From positions 620,001 through 684,000 of the forward strand of contig NZ_JAGJEI010000001.1 in the NCBI RefSeq assembly GCF_018100985.1: a stretch of DNA of 64,000 bases, written 5' to 3'. The position numbers were made by a program, and so were the translations under genes. Origin of the DNA: Pseudoalteromonas sp. MMG007. Lineage in GTDB: Bacteria; Pseudomonadota; Gammaproteobacteria; Enterobacterales; Alteromonadaceae. The notes under the pieces were generated by a model. The model saw nothing but the letters and a program-made list of their open reading frames with translations, was not told where the DNA came from and ran no database searches. Below are positions 1 to 8,763 of this stretch, in pieces. Every line of letters begins with the position of its first letter. Positions within the stretch are counted from its first letter, which is position 1.

Positions 1-342
1 ATCGATAAGTTTATGAATAACTCTCATCATAAAACCGATGAGTTACAGAGCTTAATGACCAACGTATTAATGGCTCAAGACTATCAAGATCTAACTGGGC
101 AAGTAATTCGTCGAGTTATTGAATTAGTTAGAGAAGTAGAAGAGAGCTTACTGCATCTTTTAACTGCTTTTGCAGCGCAAGATGACAGCCCGGCTGAAAC
201 AATAGAACAAAAAACAGAAGAACCAGTTACCGCACAAACTTTAGCAGGTCCGGAAGGCCCAATTATTGATAAAGATTCGCGTAATGATGTTGTATCTGAT
301 CAAGATGAAGTCGATGATCTTTTATCAAGTTTGGGCTTCTAA
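1..342 (+). CDS. cheZ: CheZ, CheY-P phosphatase (5' end outside window)
   Basis: C-terminal 113 residues of CheZ, which dephosphorylates CheY-P and resets the flagellar signal. The frame is open from base 1 through the first ATG at 13, so the gene starts upstream of the window. The active-site helix is visible (AQDYQDLTGQVIRRVIELV); its Gln matches catalytic Gln147 of E. coli CheZ. An acidic low-complexity linker follows, then the C-terminal peptide DEVDDLLSSLGF, which in E. coli docks on CheY. The gene ends 15 bases before cheA, with a GAGGAG-type ribosome site (AGAGGAGAG) in the gap, so the two are co-transcribed. Identity is secure; the N-terminal four-helix part cannot be assessed. Confidence 0.95.
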   Translation: MDKFMNNSHHKTDELQSLMTNVLMAQDYQDLTGQVIRRVIELVREVEESLLHLLTAFAAQDDSPAETIEQKTEEPVTAQTLAGPEGPIIDKDSRNDVVSDQDEVDDLLSSLGF

Positions 343-357
343 GAGGAGAGTAACTGC

Positions 358-2583
358 ATGAGCTTTGAAGTCGATGAAGATATTTTACAAGACTTTTTGG
401 TAGAGGCTGGAGAAATCCTTGAGCTTTTATCTGAACAGTTAGTTGAGCTGGAAAATAACCCAGAAGACACCGAGCTACTAAATGCTATATTTAGAGGTTT
501 TCATACCGTAAAAGGTGGTGCAGGCTTTTTAGCAATGACAGAGCTCGTTGATGCGTGTCATGGTGCAGAAAATGTATTTGATTTACTGCGTCAGGGAGTG
601 CGAACTGTTAACTCCGAGTTGATGGATGTTATATTACAAGCACTTGATACCATTAATGAAATGTTTGCAACGATTCAAAATAGAGACAAACCTGAACCAG
701 CAGACCCTCAATTACTCGAAACACTTCACATACTTGGTTTACCACCAACAGAGGCTGAATTAGCTGGTGAAGCATCTCAGCCTGAACCTGAGCCTCCTCA
801 AGGTGAATCTCCAGAATCTAATGCTGTAGATGAAGAAGACCCATTTGCTTTTGACGAAATGTTTAGTGGTGCCCCTAGTGCAGCTGATTCACAGATAGAT
901 GAAATTACCGAAGACGAATTTGAAAACCTACTTGATGAATTACATGGTAAAGGACAAGTTCCTGTAGCGGAGGAGTCAACACCAAGCGATGCTGATATTA
1001 GCGGTGATATAACAGATGATGAATTTGATAGTTTATTAGATGAATTACACGGTGTTGGCAGCTTTGGTGCGGGAGCAAGTTCAGAGTCTGAAAAAAGTAA
1101 ATCTGAACAACCGCCTAAAGTAGAAGCTAAAGCGCCTCAAAGCGATGCTAATTCATCTTCAGATGATGAAATTAGTGATGATGAGTTTGAAGCGCTTCTT
1201 GATGAGCTTCACGGTAAAGGGACTGCTCCTAAATCAGCAGAAAGCGTACCAGCTGCAAAACAGCCTGAGCCTGTTTCACCGCCAGCTGCAAAAAAATCAG
1301 AGCCTGTTAAAAAAGCTGAACCAGCTAAAGCCTCTACACCAAAATCAGTTGAAAAAGTGCCAGAAAAACCTGTCGCCAAAGCTGCACCTGCGGCTCCTAA
1401 AAAGGCAGCACCACCGCCAGCTGAGACAACTGTTCGTGTAGACACAAAACGCCTTGATCAAATTATGAACATGGTGGGTGAGTTAGTGCTTGTTCGAAAC
1501 CGCTTAGTGAGTCTTGCAACTAATTCTGATAGCGAAGCCATGGGTAAAGCAATTTCTAATCTTGATGTGGTAACTGCTGATATTCAAGGTGCAGTTATGC
1601 AAACAAGAATGCAGCCCATCAAAAAGGTATTTGGTCGCTTCCCTCGTGTTGTTCGTGATTTGGCACGAAGTTTAAATAAAGATATAAACCTACAACTTGT
1701 TGGTGAAGAAACTGATTTAGATAAAAACTTAGTTGAAGCGCTTGCCGACCCTCTTGTGCATTTGGTGCGTAATTCAGTTGATCATGGTATTGAAATGCCT
1801 GCTGATCGTGAAGCTGCGGGTAAACCGCGTACAGGTAATGTTACTTTATCAGCATCGCAAGAAGGCGATCATATTTTGTTAACCATTAAAGACGATGGTG
1901 CTGGTATGGATGCTGAAAAACTCAAGAAAATTGCGATTAGTAAAGGTGTTCTCGATCATGACCAAGCGAGTCGACTTTCTGACACCGAAGCTTACAACCT
2001 AATTTTTGCTCCAGGCTTTTCTACTAAAGAAGAAATTTCAGATATTTCTGGCCGTGGTGTAGGGATGGATGTAGTAAAAACTAAAATCACTCAATTGAAT
2101 GGTTCGGTTAGCATACAGTCTGAGTTAGGTGTAGGTACCATTTTAGAAATAAAAGTTCCTCTAACCTTAGCTATTTTACCTACCTTAATGGTTATTGTTG
2201 GGGCACAAACATTTGCCTTACCACTGGCTGGGGTGAGTGAGATATTCCATTTAGATTTAACTAAAACAAATGTTGTCGATGGTCAATTAACAATAATTGT
2301 GCGTAAAAAAGCGATTCCGTTATTTTATCTAGAGCATTGGCTTGTTAAAGGTGCTGATCGTTCTCTGCGAAAAGCGCAAGGACATGTTGTTATTGTTCAA
2401 ATTGGCACGCAGCAAGTTGGTTTCGTTGTAGATTCATTAATAGGCCAAGAGGAAGTGGTAATTAAGCCGCTTGATGCCTTACTTCAAGGTACGCCAGGCA
2501 TGGCTGGCGCTACAATTACATCAGATGGTGGTATTGCACTTATACTTGATGTACCAAGCATGTTAAAACATTACGCAGGCTAA
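358..2583 (+). CDS. cheA: CheA chemotaxis histidine kinase with repeat-bearing linker
   Basis: Kinase of the chemoreceptor array; it phosphorylates CheY and CheB. 741 residues. P1/Hpt domain at about 1-125 with phosphorylated His49 (FHTVKGG). P3 dimerisation helices begin near 360 (VDTKRLDQIMNMVGELV). The P4 ATPase has an N box (LVHLVRNSVDHGIE), a G1 box (DDGAGMD) and a G2 box (GRGVGMDVV). A CheW-like P5 domain occupies roughly the last 130 residues. Residues 130-355 form an acidic then Ala/Pro/Lys-rich linker, and I cannot recognise the usual folded CheY-binding P2 domain there. The linker instead holds three copies of a 17-residue motif at 183-199, 218-234 and 272-288. Preceded by cheZ and followed by an intercistronic stem-loop and cheB. 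Confidence 0.97.
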   Translation: MSFEVDEDILQDFLVEAGEILELLSEQLVELENNPEDTELLNAIFRGFHTVKGGAGFLAMTELVDACHGAENVFDLLRQGVRTVNSELMDVILQALDTINEMFATIQNRDKPEPADPQLLETLHILGLPPTEAELAGEASQPEPEPPQGESPESNAVDEEDPFAFDEMFSGAPSAADSQIDEITEDEFENLLDELHGKGQVPVAEESTPSDADISGDITDDEFDSLLDELHGVGSFGAGASSESEKSKSEQPPKVEAKAPQSDANSSSDDEISDDEFEALLDELHGKGTAPKSAESVPAAKQPEPVSPPAAKKSEPVKKAEPAKASTPKSVEKVPEKPVAKAAPAAPKKAAPPPAETTVRVDTKRLDQIMNMVGELVLVRNRLVSLATNSDSEAMGKAISNLDVVTADIQGAVMQTRMQPIKKVFGRFPRVVRDLARSLNKDINLQLVGEETDLDKNLVEALADPLVHLVRNSVDHGIEMPADREAAGKPRTGNVTLSASQEGDHILLTIKDDGAGMDAEKLKKIAISKGVLDHDQASRLSDTEAYNLIFAPGFSTKEEISDISGRGVGMDVVKTKITQLNGSVSIQSELGVGTILEIKVPLTLAILPTLMVIVGAQTFALPLAGVSEIFHLDLTKTNVVDGQLTIIVRKKAIPLFYLEHWLVKGADRSLRKAQGHVVIVQIGTQQVGFVVDSLIGQEEVVIKPLDALLQGTPGMAGATITSDGGIALILDVPSMLKHYAG
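904..1221 (+). repeat. Three copies of a 51-bp coding repeat in the cheA linker
   Basis: Copies lie at 904-954, 1009-1059 and 1171-1221. They encode ITEDEFENLLDELHGKG, ITDDEFDSLLDELHGVG and ISDDEFEALLDELHGKG. The protein sequences are far better conserved than the surrounding linker, which argues for a function such as a short docking helix. The pattern D-x-aromatic/V-D/E-x-L-L-D-x-L resembles the CheZ tail encoded at 304-339. Confidence 0.9.
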
Positions 2584-2588
2584 CAATA

Positions 2589-2615
2589 ATGCAGGTATGT
2601 AGTACATACCTGCAT
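2589..2615 (+). promoter_or_regulatory. Perfect 12-bp stem-loop between cheA and cheB
   Basis: ATGCAGGTATGT (2589-2600), loop AGT, ACATACCTGCAT (2604-2615). No T-run follows, so it is not a standard terminator. Its place between two genes of one operon suggests an mRNA processing or stability element that sets the cheA to cheB ratio; that role is inference. Confidence 0.65.
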
Positions 2616-2637
2616 ATAAACCTAATAAGAGAGCTAA

Positions 2638-3786
2638 ATGGCCGTTAAAGTTTTAGTTGTTGATGATTCAAGCTTTTTTCGCCGCAGAGTAAGCGAAATA
2701 CTTGAGCAAGATAGCGACATACACGTTATAGGTTTTGCTGTAAATGGCAGAGAAGCTGTAGATAAAACAGCGCAGCTACGCCCTGATATGATTACTATGG
2801 ATGTAGAAATGCCAGTGCTTGATGGCATTAGTGCAGTGAAAGAGATAATGGCGAGTAATCCAACGCCAATATTAATGTTTTCTTCGTTAACGCGAGATGG
2901 CGCAACGGCGACTCTAGATGCACTAGATGCTGGCGCTATGGATTTCTTACCAAAAAAATTCGAAGATATTGCGCGTAATAACGAAGATGCTATTAAATTA
3001 CTACAAACAAAAGTAAAAGAAATAGGCAGAAGGCGCGCACCAAGAGCGTTTAAGCCAGCACCTTCAAGTAAGCCAGTAGAAAGGTCAGCGCCTGTAAGCT
3101 CTAGCCTTTCTGGGGCAAGTACTGTCAAGCAGCCTGATAGAAGCTTTCAGCGTACAGCTCCTATAAAAAATTCTTCAAGTAGTGCATCAATACGAGCAAG
3201 TGGTAAGCAATATCAACTTGTCGCGATAGGTACATCTACAGGTGGCCCTGTAGCTCTACAAACCATTTTAACTCAGTTACCTGCTAATTTCCCTCACCCA
3301 ATTTTACTTATTCAACATATGCCTGCAGCTTTCACGCCAGCATTTGCTGCACGCCTTAATGGATTGTGCCAAATTAAAGTAAAAGAAGCTCAACAAGGTG
3401 ACCGATTACAGCCTGGGACGGCATATTTAGCACCTGGTGGGCAACAAATGATGGTTGAAGGGCGCGGCTCAAATAGAACATTGCGTGTATTTGAAGATAA
3501 CAGCGAACGCATAAGTTACAAACCTAGTGTTGATGTTACTTTTGCTAGTGCAGCAAAGGCTTATCAAGGTGATGTGCTGGCTATTGTTTTAACCGGCATG
3601 GGCGCAGATGGGCGTGATGGTGCAAGAATGTTGAAGCAAACCGGCGCCACAATTTGGGCTCAAGATGAAAAAAGCTGCGTAGTTTATGGTATGCCACAAG
3701 CTATCGCAAACGCAGGGCTTGCAAGTGAAAACTTAGCGCTTGATGACGTTGCTATGAGAATCAAAAGAGAGATTGGGTGTGGATAA
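2638..3786 (+). CDS. cheB: CheB receptor methylesterase/deamidase
   Basis: Removes methyl groups from chemoreceptor glutamates and deamidates glutamines during adaptation; activated by CheA-dependent phosphorylation. 382 residues. N-terminal receiver domain with the acidic pocket (VVDDSS) and phospho-acceptor Asp55 ([11 protein letters not shown]). A Ser/Pro-rich linker covers about 135-190. The C-terminal esterase domain shows catalytic Ser200 (GTSTGG), His (QHMPAAFT) and Asp ([10 protein letters not shown]). AAGAGAG lies just upstream of the ATG. The 3' end overlaps the motC start, indicating translational coupling. Confidence 0.97.
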   Translation: MAVKVLVVDDSSFFRRRVSEILEQDSDIHVIGFAVNGREAVDKTAQLRPDMITMDVEMPVLDGISAVKEIMASNPTPILMFSSLTRDGATATLDALDAGAMDFLPKKFEDIARNNEDAIKLLQTKVKEIGRRRAPRAFKPAPSSKPVERSAPVSSSLSGASTVKQPDRSFQRTAPIKNSSSSASIRASGKQYQLVAIGTSTGGPVALQTILTQLPANFPHPILLIQHMPAAFTPAFAARLNGLCQIKVKEAQQGDRLQPGTAYLAPGGQQMMVEGRGSNRTLRVFEDNSERISYKPSVDVTFASAAKAYQGDVLAIVLTGMGADGRDGARMLKQTGATIWAQDEKSCVVYGMPQAIANAGLASENLALDDVAMRIKREIGCG

Positions 3787-4543
3787 GCTCTCAATACTCG
3801 GGTTAGTTGTCGCGCTTGGTGCAATAGCTTTTGGGTATTCTTTAGAGGGCGGTGTTGTATCTGCTCTTTTTAATGGGCCTGCATTAATTATTGTATTAGG
3901 CGGTACTATTGGTGCGGTTATGTTACAAACCTCAGGCAGTACATTAAAAAAAATGCTGAATATGACTAGCTGGGTTTTTGTTGCTCCTCACTATGATATC
4001 GATGAAGCGATAGAGCAAGTTAAACGCTGGTCTTATAAAGCTCGACAAGAAGGTTATTTAGTGCTTGAAAACGAAGCACTAACACACTCAGACGCTTATG
4101 CTGCAAAAGGTTTAAGCTTACTGATTGATGGCTGTTCAGAGAAAAAGCTGCGCGACACTCTCGAAATTGATTTACTGCTTGAACGTGATCGCTTATTAGA
4201 AGCAGCTCGTGTTTATGATGCCATGGGGGGGTACAGTCCTACCATTGGCATTTTAGGCGCTGTGCTTGGCTTAATACAGGCAATGTCTTTTATTACTGAA
4301 CCACAAATGTTGGGCGCAGGTGTCGCTACTGCCTTTATAGCGACAATTTATGGAGTTGGACTCGCTAATTTACTGTTTTTACCAATGGCAAATAAGCTTA
4401 AGCAGCGAGTTGAGCAAAAGATGCTATATCATGAAATGCTTGCTGAAGGTGTGATTGCTATAAGCGTTGGCGAAAGTCCTATGAATATAGAATTAAGGCT
4501 TGAAGCTTATCGTGTTGAGCGTCCTAATTTAGTGGATGCGTAA
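3779..4543 (+). CDS. motC: MotA/MotC-type flagellar stator subunit
   Basis: Stator protein of the flagellar motor that surrounds the MotB-type subunit and pushes on the rotor. Four membrane segments (about 4-23, 33-50, 150-172 and 183-203) flank a charged cytoplasmic loop with the Arg/Glu-containing stretch ([15 protein letters not shown]) typical of MotA rotor contacts. I chose the GTG at 3779 ([11 protein letters not shown]) because AAGAGAGA sits 7 bases upstream; a TTG at 3773 would add two residues. It overlaps the end of cheB by 8 bases and is followed after 2 bases by motD. The position between cheB and parC matches motC of Pseudomonas; whether it conducts H+ or Na+ cannot be read from the sequence. 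Confidence 0.93.
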   Translation: MDKLSILGLVVALGAIAFGYSLEGGVVSALFNGPALIIVLGGTIGAVMLQTSGSTLKKMLNMTSWVFVAPHYDIDEAIEQVKRWSYKARQEGYLVLENEALTHSDAYAAKGLSLLIDGCSEKKLRDTLEIDLLLERDRLLEAARVYDAMGGYSPTIGILGAVLGLIQAMSFITEPQMLGAGVATAFIATIYGVGLANLLFLPMANKLKQRVEQKMLYHEMLAEGVIAISVGESPMNIELRLEAYRVERPNLVDA

Positions 4544-4545
4544 TT

Positions 4546-5502
4546 ATGCTACGTAGGCGTCTTCGCTATTCAGCTGCTAAAGACCAACACACAGAGCGTT
4601 GGCTCGTGTCATATGCTGATTACATGACCATAATGTTTGCTTTTTTTGTAGTGCTATACGCTATTGCCATTAATAAAGAAGAAAGTTTTCAGGTTTTATC
4701 TGACTCACTTGGACATGTTTTTGATAAATCGGCACGCCAATTTTCGCAGCAAGGTGAAGGTGTTAACGGCAATGGAATCTTGACCGATAGAGTGACACCT
4801 GAGCTGGAAGTTCTCTATGGTGAAAGTATTCAAAAGCAAGAACAAGGCCCTGAACTTCTTGATGGGCAAAGCGATACAAGTAATATCCAGCAAAAGTACT
4901 TGGGGAAACCCCTTGATAATCTTTTAACTAAATTGCAGTCAGCACTAATTGATGAAATCCGTAATGGCGAGGCTAGCCTAGAGCTAAATCAGGATTGGTT
5001 AATTATAGAGCTTAGCTCTGGAATGCTGTTTTCAAGTGGAAGCTCAGTTGCGCACTCAAGAGCAAAACAAGTAGTTAAAATAGTTAAAGATATTATTGCT
5101 CCTGTAGATAATTATGTACGAGTGCGCGGTTATACTGACGATGAAACTATTCGTAATGAAATTTTCCGCTCAAACTGGGAGCTGTCAGTTGCCAGAGCCA
5201 CTTCTATTTTAATGGAACTTGAGGCGCTTGGAATTAACTCTGCGAGAATGGCTATAGAGGGATATGGTCAATACGCTCCGTTTGCAGATAACAGTACTGC
5301 CGAAGGGCGGGCTGAAAACCGTAAAGTTGTAATTGCACTTTCTAAGTATGGCCTACCGCCTGAAAAAGAAGTTAAAAAAGGTGGGCAAGAAAGTGAGCCT
5401 GTAGCGATAGAGCCAGAAGTCGAGTTATCTTCTGACGACGATACTATAAAAATAATTCGACTGCCTCATGGTGGTATTCGCATAACTACACGCAATGAAT
5501 GA
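4546..5502 (+). CDS. motD: MotB/MotD-type flagellar stator subunit
   Basis: Ion-conducting stator subunit anchored to peptidoglycan. 318 residues: a short cytoplasmic N terminus, one membrane helix (about 24-43) with the ion-binding Asp25 in SYADYMTIMFAFF, a periplasmic linker, and an OmpA-type peptidoglycan-binding domain at roughly 175-280 (RVRGYTDDE, ENRKVVIAL). A tail of about 40 acidic residues follows. Starts 2 bases after motC, so the two form a stator pair. The order cheB-motC-motD-parC is that of Pseudomonas. A separate main stator pair probably exists elsewhere in the genome, since these operons usually encode a second set; that cannot be tested here. Confidence 0.93.
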   Translation: MLRRRLRYSAAKDQHTERWLVSYADYMTIMFAFFVVLYAIAINKEESFQVLSDSLGHVFDKSARQFSQQGEGVNGNGILTDRVTPELEVLYGESIQKQEQGPELLDGQSDTSNIQQKYLGKPLDNLLTKLQSALIDEIRNGEASLELNQDWLIIELSSGMLFSSGSSVAHSRAKQVVKIVKDIIAPVDNYVRVRGYTDDETIRNEIFRSNWELSVARATSILMELEALGINSARMAIEGYGQYAPFADNSTAEGRAENRKVVIALSKYGLPPEKEVKKGGQESEPVAIEPEVELSSDDDTIKIIRLPHGGIRITTRNE

Positions 5503-5517
5503 TAATTAGGACACAAT

Positions 5518-6288
5518 GTGAAGATTTGGACTGTCGCAAATCAAAAGGGTGGGGTTGGAAAAACAACCACTGCTGTTAGTCTTGCTGGTATTTTAGCTTT
5601 ACAGGGTAAACGTGTGCTGCTTATAGATACGGATCCTCATGCATCGCTCACATATTATTTTGGTATAGACTCTGAAGACTTAGAAGTCAGCGTGTACGAT
5701 ATTTTTGCACGTGGTACGAGCATGCAAAGCGAAGAAATACTTCAAGCATTATGCCCATCAACTCTCGAAAATCTAGATATTTTACCTGCAACAATGGCGA
5801 TAGCTACGCTTGATAGAAGTATGGGTAACAAAACGGGAATGGGGTTAATATTAAAAAAATCGCTTGCAAAAATAAGTGAACATTATGACTATGCCATTTT
5901 AGATTGCCCTCCTGTTTTAGGAGTGTTGATGGTTAACGCATTAGCTGCAAGTGAGCGTATTTTAGTCCCGGTACAAACTGAGTTTCTAGCGCTTAAAGGG
6001 CTTGATAGAATGATGCGTACAATGGAATTAATGCAAACCTCTCAGGCGAAAGATTATCAATATACTATAATCCCTACTATGTATGATAAGCGTACTAAAG
6101 CATCACTAGAGGCCTATAAAACATTACAAAATACATACACTAATAAAGTATGGCCGGGTGTTATTCCGGTGGATACTAAATTTAGAGATGCAAGCTTAGC
6201 GCAAAAAGTGCCAATAGAATTTTGCCCTCGCTCGCGTGGTGTGTTTGCATATAAGGCTCTATTGGAGTATTTAATTGAACAAGGTTAA
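5518..6288 (+). CDS. parC: ParC, ParA-like ATPase for polar placement of chemotaxis arrays
   Basis: Deviant Walker-A ATPase of the ParA/MinD family. 256 residues with P-loop KGGVGKTT (10-17), switch motif DTDPHASLTY and Walker-B-type LDCPP. In Vibrio and Pseudomonas the orthologue at this operon position places chemoreceptor arrays and chromosomally encoded chemotaxis proteins at the cell pole together with ParP. Start is GTG at 5518; the ATG at 5516 is in another frame. It lies 15 bases after motD and 3 bases before parP. No parB-like gene follows, which separates it from chromosome or plasmid partition ParA. Confidence 0.92.
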   Translation: MKIWTVANQKGGVGKTTTAVSLAGILALQGKRVLLIDTDPHASLTYYFGIDSEDLEVSVYDIFARGTSMQSEEILQALCPSTLENLDILPATMAIATLDRSMGNKTGMGLILKKSLAKISEHYDYAILDCPPVLGVLMVNALAASERILVPVQTEFLALKGLDRMMRTMELMQTSQAKDYQYTIIPTMYDKRTKASLEAYKTLQNTYTNKVWPGVIPVDTKFRDASLAQKVPIEFCPRSRGVFAYKALLEYLIEQG

Positions 6289-6291
6289 TGA

Positions 6292-7074
6292 ATGAGTAAG
6301 CAATTATTTGCTAATGAAAAAGTGATGAAACAATACCTAGGGGCTTTGCTTTGTGAAGATGAGCCTGTAGATAATCTTGAGCCAGTAGCAAAGTTACTCG
6401 AGCAGCTCCCTGATGGCACAGAGCCTGAGCAAGTTCATTTAAAACCTAAAGAGCAATTAAAAGCAGCAGAAAAAGTATTCGATCAAGATTTACTCGCATC
6501 AGATGTGAAGCCAATATCTGATACCGAAAATGTTAGTGAGGTTGTTAGTAACAAAAATGTAGAAGCAACCACTACCGTACTTGAAAGTACTGAGCCGCAG
6601 CTTTCAATTGATGGTAAGGCTGATTATTTTGATGGTGAGTTTCAGGCATTATTTTTTGAAGTGGCAGGGCTCACACTTGCTGTGCCATTAAAGGCATTAG
6701 GCGGTATTCATCAATTAGGTGAAGTAAATCATTTGTTTGGCAAACCAAAGTGGTTTAAAGGTGTCATGCTTAACCGAGAGGAGAAACTCAACGTTGTTGA
6801 TACTGCTCGATGGGTAATGCCAGAGAAGTACGATGAAAAATTAGAAGCGTCATTAGATTATCAATATTTAATTACACTAGGTGATAGTCAGTGGGGTTTA
6901 TTAGCTGAAAAATTGATAAATAACATTACATTGAGTAAAGAAGATGTAAAATGGCGTACAGACCAAAGTAAGCGTCCATGGCTTGCGGGTGTTATAAAAG
7001 AGAAAATGTGTGCTTTAATTGATGTAGACAACTTAAATATATTATTAGAGAAAGGCTTAGACAGCCGTCAGTAG
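6292..7074 (+). CDS. parP: ParP, CheW-like array-integration protein
   Basis: 260 residues. The first 115 or so are acidic and low in complexity (many Glu, Val and Asn). A CheW-like domain covers about 120-255 (FFEVAGLTLAVPLKALGGI, WFKGVMLNREEKLNVVDTARW). Vibrio ParP uses such a domain to bind CheA and chemoreceptors and a second surface to bind ParC, holding arrays at the pole. Starts 3 bases after the parC stop and precedes cheW by 24 bases. The position between parC and cheW separates it from an ordinary second CheW. Confidence 0.9.
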   Translation: MSKQLFANEKVMKQYLGALLCEDEPVDNLEPVAKLLEQLPDGTEPEQVHLKPKEQLKAAEKVFDQDLLASDVKPISDTENVSEVVSNKNVEATTTVLESTEPQLSIDGKADYFDGEFQALFFEVAGLTLAVPLKALGGIHQLGEVNHLFGKPKWFKGVMLNREEKLNVVDTARWVMPEKYDEKLEASLDYQYLITLGDSQWGLLAEKLINNITLSKEDVKWRTDQSKRPWLAGVIKEKMCALIDVDNLNILLEKGLDSRQ

Positions 7075-7098
7075 TAATGACCATTACGGGGTAATAGC

Positions 7099-7596
7099 AT
7101 GAATCAAGATAAATTACTGTCAGCAAACAAAAATGCAGATAATAATGATGAAATTTTACAGTGGGTTACGTTTAAGCTCGAGGAAGAAACCTACGGCGTA
7201 AATGTAATGCAAGTACAAGAGATACTTCGTTACACAGAAATAGCTCCGGTACCGGGTGCACCTTCATATGTTATTGGTATTATTAACCTGCGCGGGAACG
7301 TGGTAACAGTTATTGATACTCGCTCTCGTTTTGGCTTACCAGCAGCCGATACTACTGATAATTCTCGAATTCTGATTATTGAAGCAGAAGAGCAAGTCAT
7401 TGGAATTTTAGCCGATAGCGTATCTGAAGTTGTTTATTTGCGAAGCTCTGAAATAGACAGTGCACCTAATGTAGGTACCGAAGAAAGTGCTAAGTTTATT
7501 CAAGGTGTTTGTAATCGCGATAATGAATTACTTATATTAGTTGATCTAAATAAACTACTTAGTGATGATGAATGGGATGAGTTAAGCGATATATAA
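7099..7596 (+). CDS. cheW: CheW coupling protein
   Basis: Links chemoreceptors to CheA in the array. 165 residues, a single CheW domain: WVTFKLEEETYGVNVMQVQEI near the N terminus, then PSYVIGIINLRGNVVTVIDTR, the canonical CheW signature. Length fits the family. A GGGGTAA-type ribosome site lies about 8 bases upstream. Next to last in the operon, followed by the DUF2802 gene. Confidence 0.96.
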   Translation: MNQDKLLSANKNADNNDEILQWVTFKLEEETYGVNVMQVQEILRYTEIAPVPGAPSYVIGIINLRGNVVTVIDTRSRFGLPAADTTDNSRILIIEAEEQVIGILADSVSEVVYLRSSEIDSAPNVGTEESAKFIQGVCNRDNELLILVDLNKLLSDDEWDELSDI

Positions 7597-7613
7597 GCTT
7601 TACCAAATATATT

Positions 7614-8015
7614 ATGCTGTTACTAAGTATAGCTATATCGGCGCTAGCGGTAGGTCTTATATCGCTGGCGTTAATTATTGCATTAAAAAATAAACACACT
7701 GCAGAAATCGATTCCATTTCGCAGCAACTTAAAGAATCCTCTGAGCAAACTCATATTTTAAGAAGTGAAGTGTCCGAGTTAAGAACTGGATTGCTGAGTA
7801 TTGGTAAGCGAGTACTTCAAGTTGAACAACAAAACCAAGATTTAATGCAGCAACAAGCGGCTCAAAAGTACGATGATCCCGATGCTAAAATCTACTCCCG
7901 TGCTGTGAAAATGGTTGAGCTCGGTGCTGATTTAGAAGAAGTGATACGCGAATGCGAATTACCAAGAGCTGAAGCTGAATTACTTTTTTCACTCCATAAA
8001 CAAAAAGGCGCATAG
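7614..8015 (+). CDS. DUF2802 membrane-anchored coiled-coil protein
   Basis: 133 residues: an N-terminal membrane segment (1-23), a coiled coil (about 30-78, rich in Gln, Glu and Leu) and a C-terminal helical part (DLEEVIRECELPRAEAELL) typical of DUF2802. This family is regularly the last gene of polar flagellar/chemotaxis operons of Pseudomonas, Shewanella and Vibrio. Its biochemical role is not known to me. The stop codon lies inside the loop of the operon terminator. Confidence 0.85.
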   Translation: MLLLSIAISALAVGLISLALIIALKNKHTAEIDSISQQLKESSEQTHILRSEVSELRTGLLSIGKRVLQVEQQNQDLMQQQAAQKYDDPDAKIYSRAVKMVELGADLEEVIRECELPRAEAELLFSLHKQKGA

Positions 8016-8024
8016 CGCCTTTTT
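8002..8024. terminator. Bidirectional terminator, chemotaxis operon / ompW
   Basis: AAAAAGGCGC (8002-8011), short loop, GCGCCTTTTT (8015-8024). A-tract and T-tract on either side let it serve both converging units. Confidence 0.9.
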
Positions 8025-8045
8025 AACACACATATATACTACTTT

Positions 8046-8699
8046 TTAAAAACTATATCTCACACCAAACATTGCCACTACAGGGTCTAGCTCTACCGTT
8101 GAGGTAAGTGCTTTTGCACTATTAGCGTATACCGTTGCATCAGTATCAATATCCATAAGCGATACCATGGCGTGCAAGCCCCAGTTTTTATCAATTTTAT
8201 AGTTAGCGCCTACTTGAGCTACAAAACCAAAAGAATCATCTAATTTTACTTCTACATCATCTGTGCCCAGGGTTGTTTTAAGAGCTTGAGATGGCTGTTC
8301 GTCAAAAAATACAGTGTAGTTTATACCCACACCTACAAAAGGTCTTAGCGCATAACTCGTATCTAAAAAGTGGTATTGAGCGACAAGTGAAGGTGGTAAT
8401 TGTTTTATATCCGCAATTTTATTACCAGCCAAGCCACCAGCGCCATTTACATCGTGAGAAAATGGTGTAGCTGCTATAAGTTCTAGCACCCATTTGTCGT
8501 TAAATGCGTAATCGATAGTAATACCTAGTTGTGTATCTGAATCGCCTTTAAGGCCCAACGTTGGCGCTTCGTTAATTGCTGAGCTGCTGTTGTCAGGGTT
8601 AACGTTAATAGCGCCAACATTTACGCTAAAGTTAGCGTGTGCAGCTGGAGAGAGTGCGAGTAAAGAAGTAAGTAATGCAATGCTAATTTGAGTTTTCAT
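8046..8699 (-). CDS. ompW: OmpW-family outer membrane beta-barrel
   Basis: Eight-stranded outer membrane barrel thought to pass small hydrophobic compounds. 217 residues with a Sec signal peptide ending AAHA (residues 19-22), amphipathic strands, and a terminal Phe (GVRYSF) as expected for Bam-dependent assembly. Family features are the N-terminal FSVNVGAINVNP and LVAQYHF...RPFVGVGINYTVF. Alone on its strand between two intergenic signals. FNR-type half sites lie in the upstream region, in keeping with the oxygen control known for E. coli ompW. Confidence 0.92.
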   Translation of the reverse strand: MKTQISIALLTSLLALSPAAHANFSVNVGAINVNPDNSSSAINEAPTLGLKGDSDTQLGITIDYAFNDKWVLELIAATPFSHDVNGAGGLAGNKIADIKQLPPSLVAQYHFLDTSYALRPFVGVGINYTVFFDEQPSQALKTTLGTDDVEVKLDDSFGFVAQVGANYKIDKNWGLHAMVSLMDIDTDATVYANSAKALTSTVELDPVVAMFGVRYSF

Positions 8700-8763
8700 G
8701 CTGTTCTCCGAGAACGACTTTTTAATTGCCGCTATTATTGACGAATAAAAAATTTAAAAACCT

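Noticed and set aside
1145-1441. 98-residue frame on the plus strand inside cheA, and a 78-residue minus-strand frame over the same bases
   Set aside because: Out-of-frame shadows of the Ala/Pro/Lys-rich CheA linker; biased composition, no ribosome site.
2634-3128. 164-residue minus-strand frame over the 5' half of cheB
   Set aside because: Antisense to a fully recognised receiver domain; no start signal or family.
5518-6288. ParA-like gene as sign of a plasmid or partition locus
   Set aside because: No parB or parS, and the chemotaxis operon context identifies ParC.
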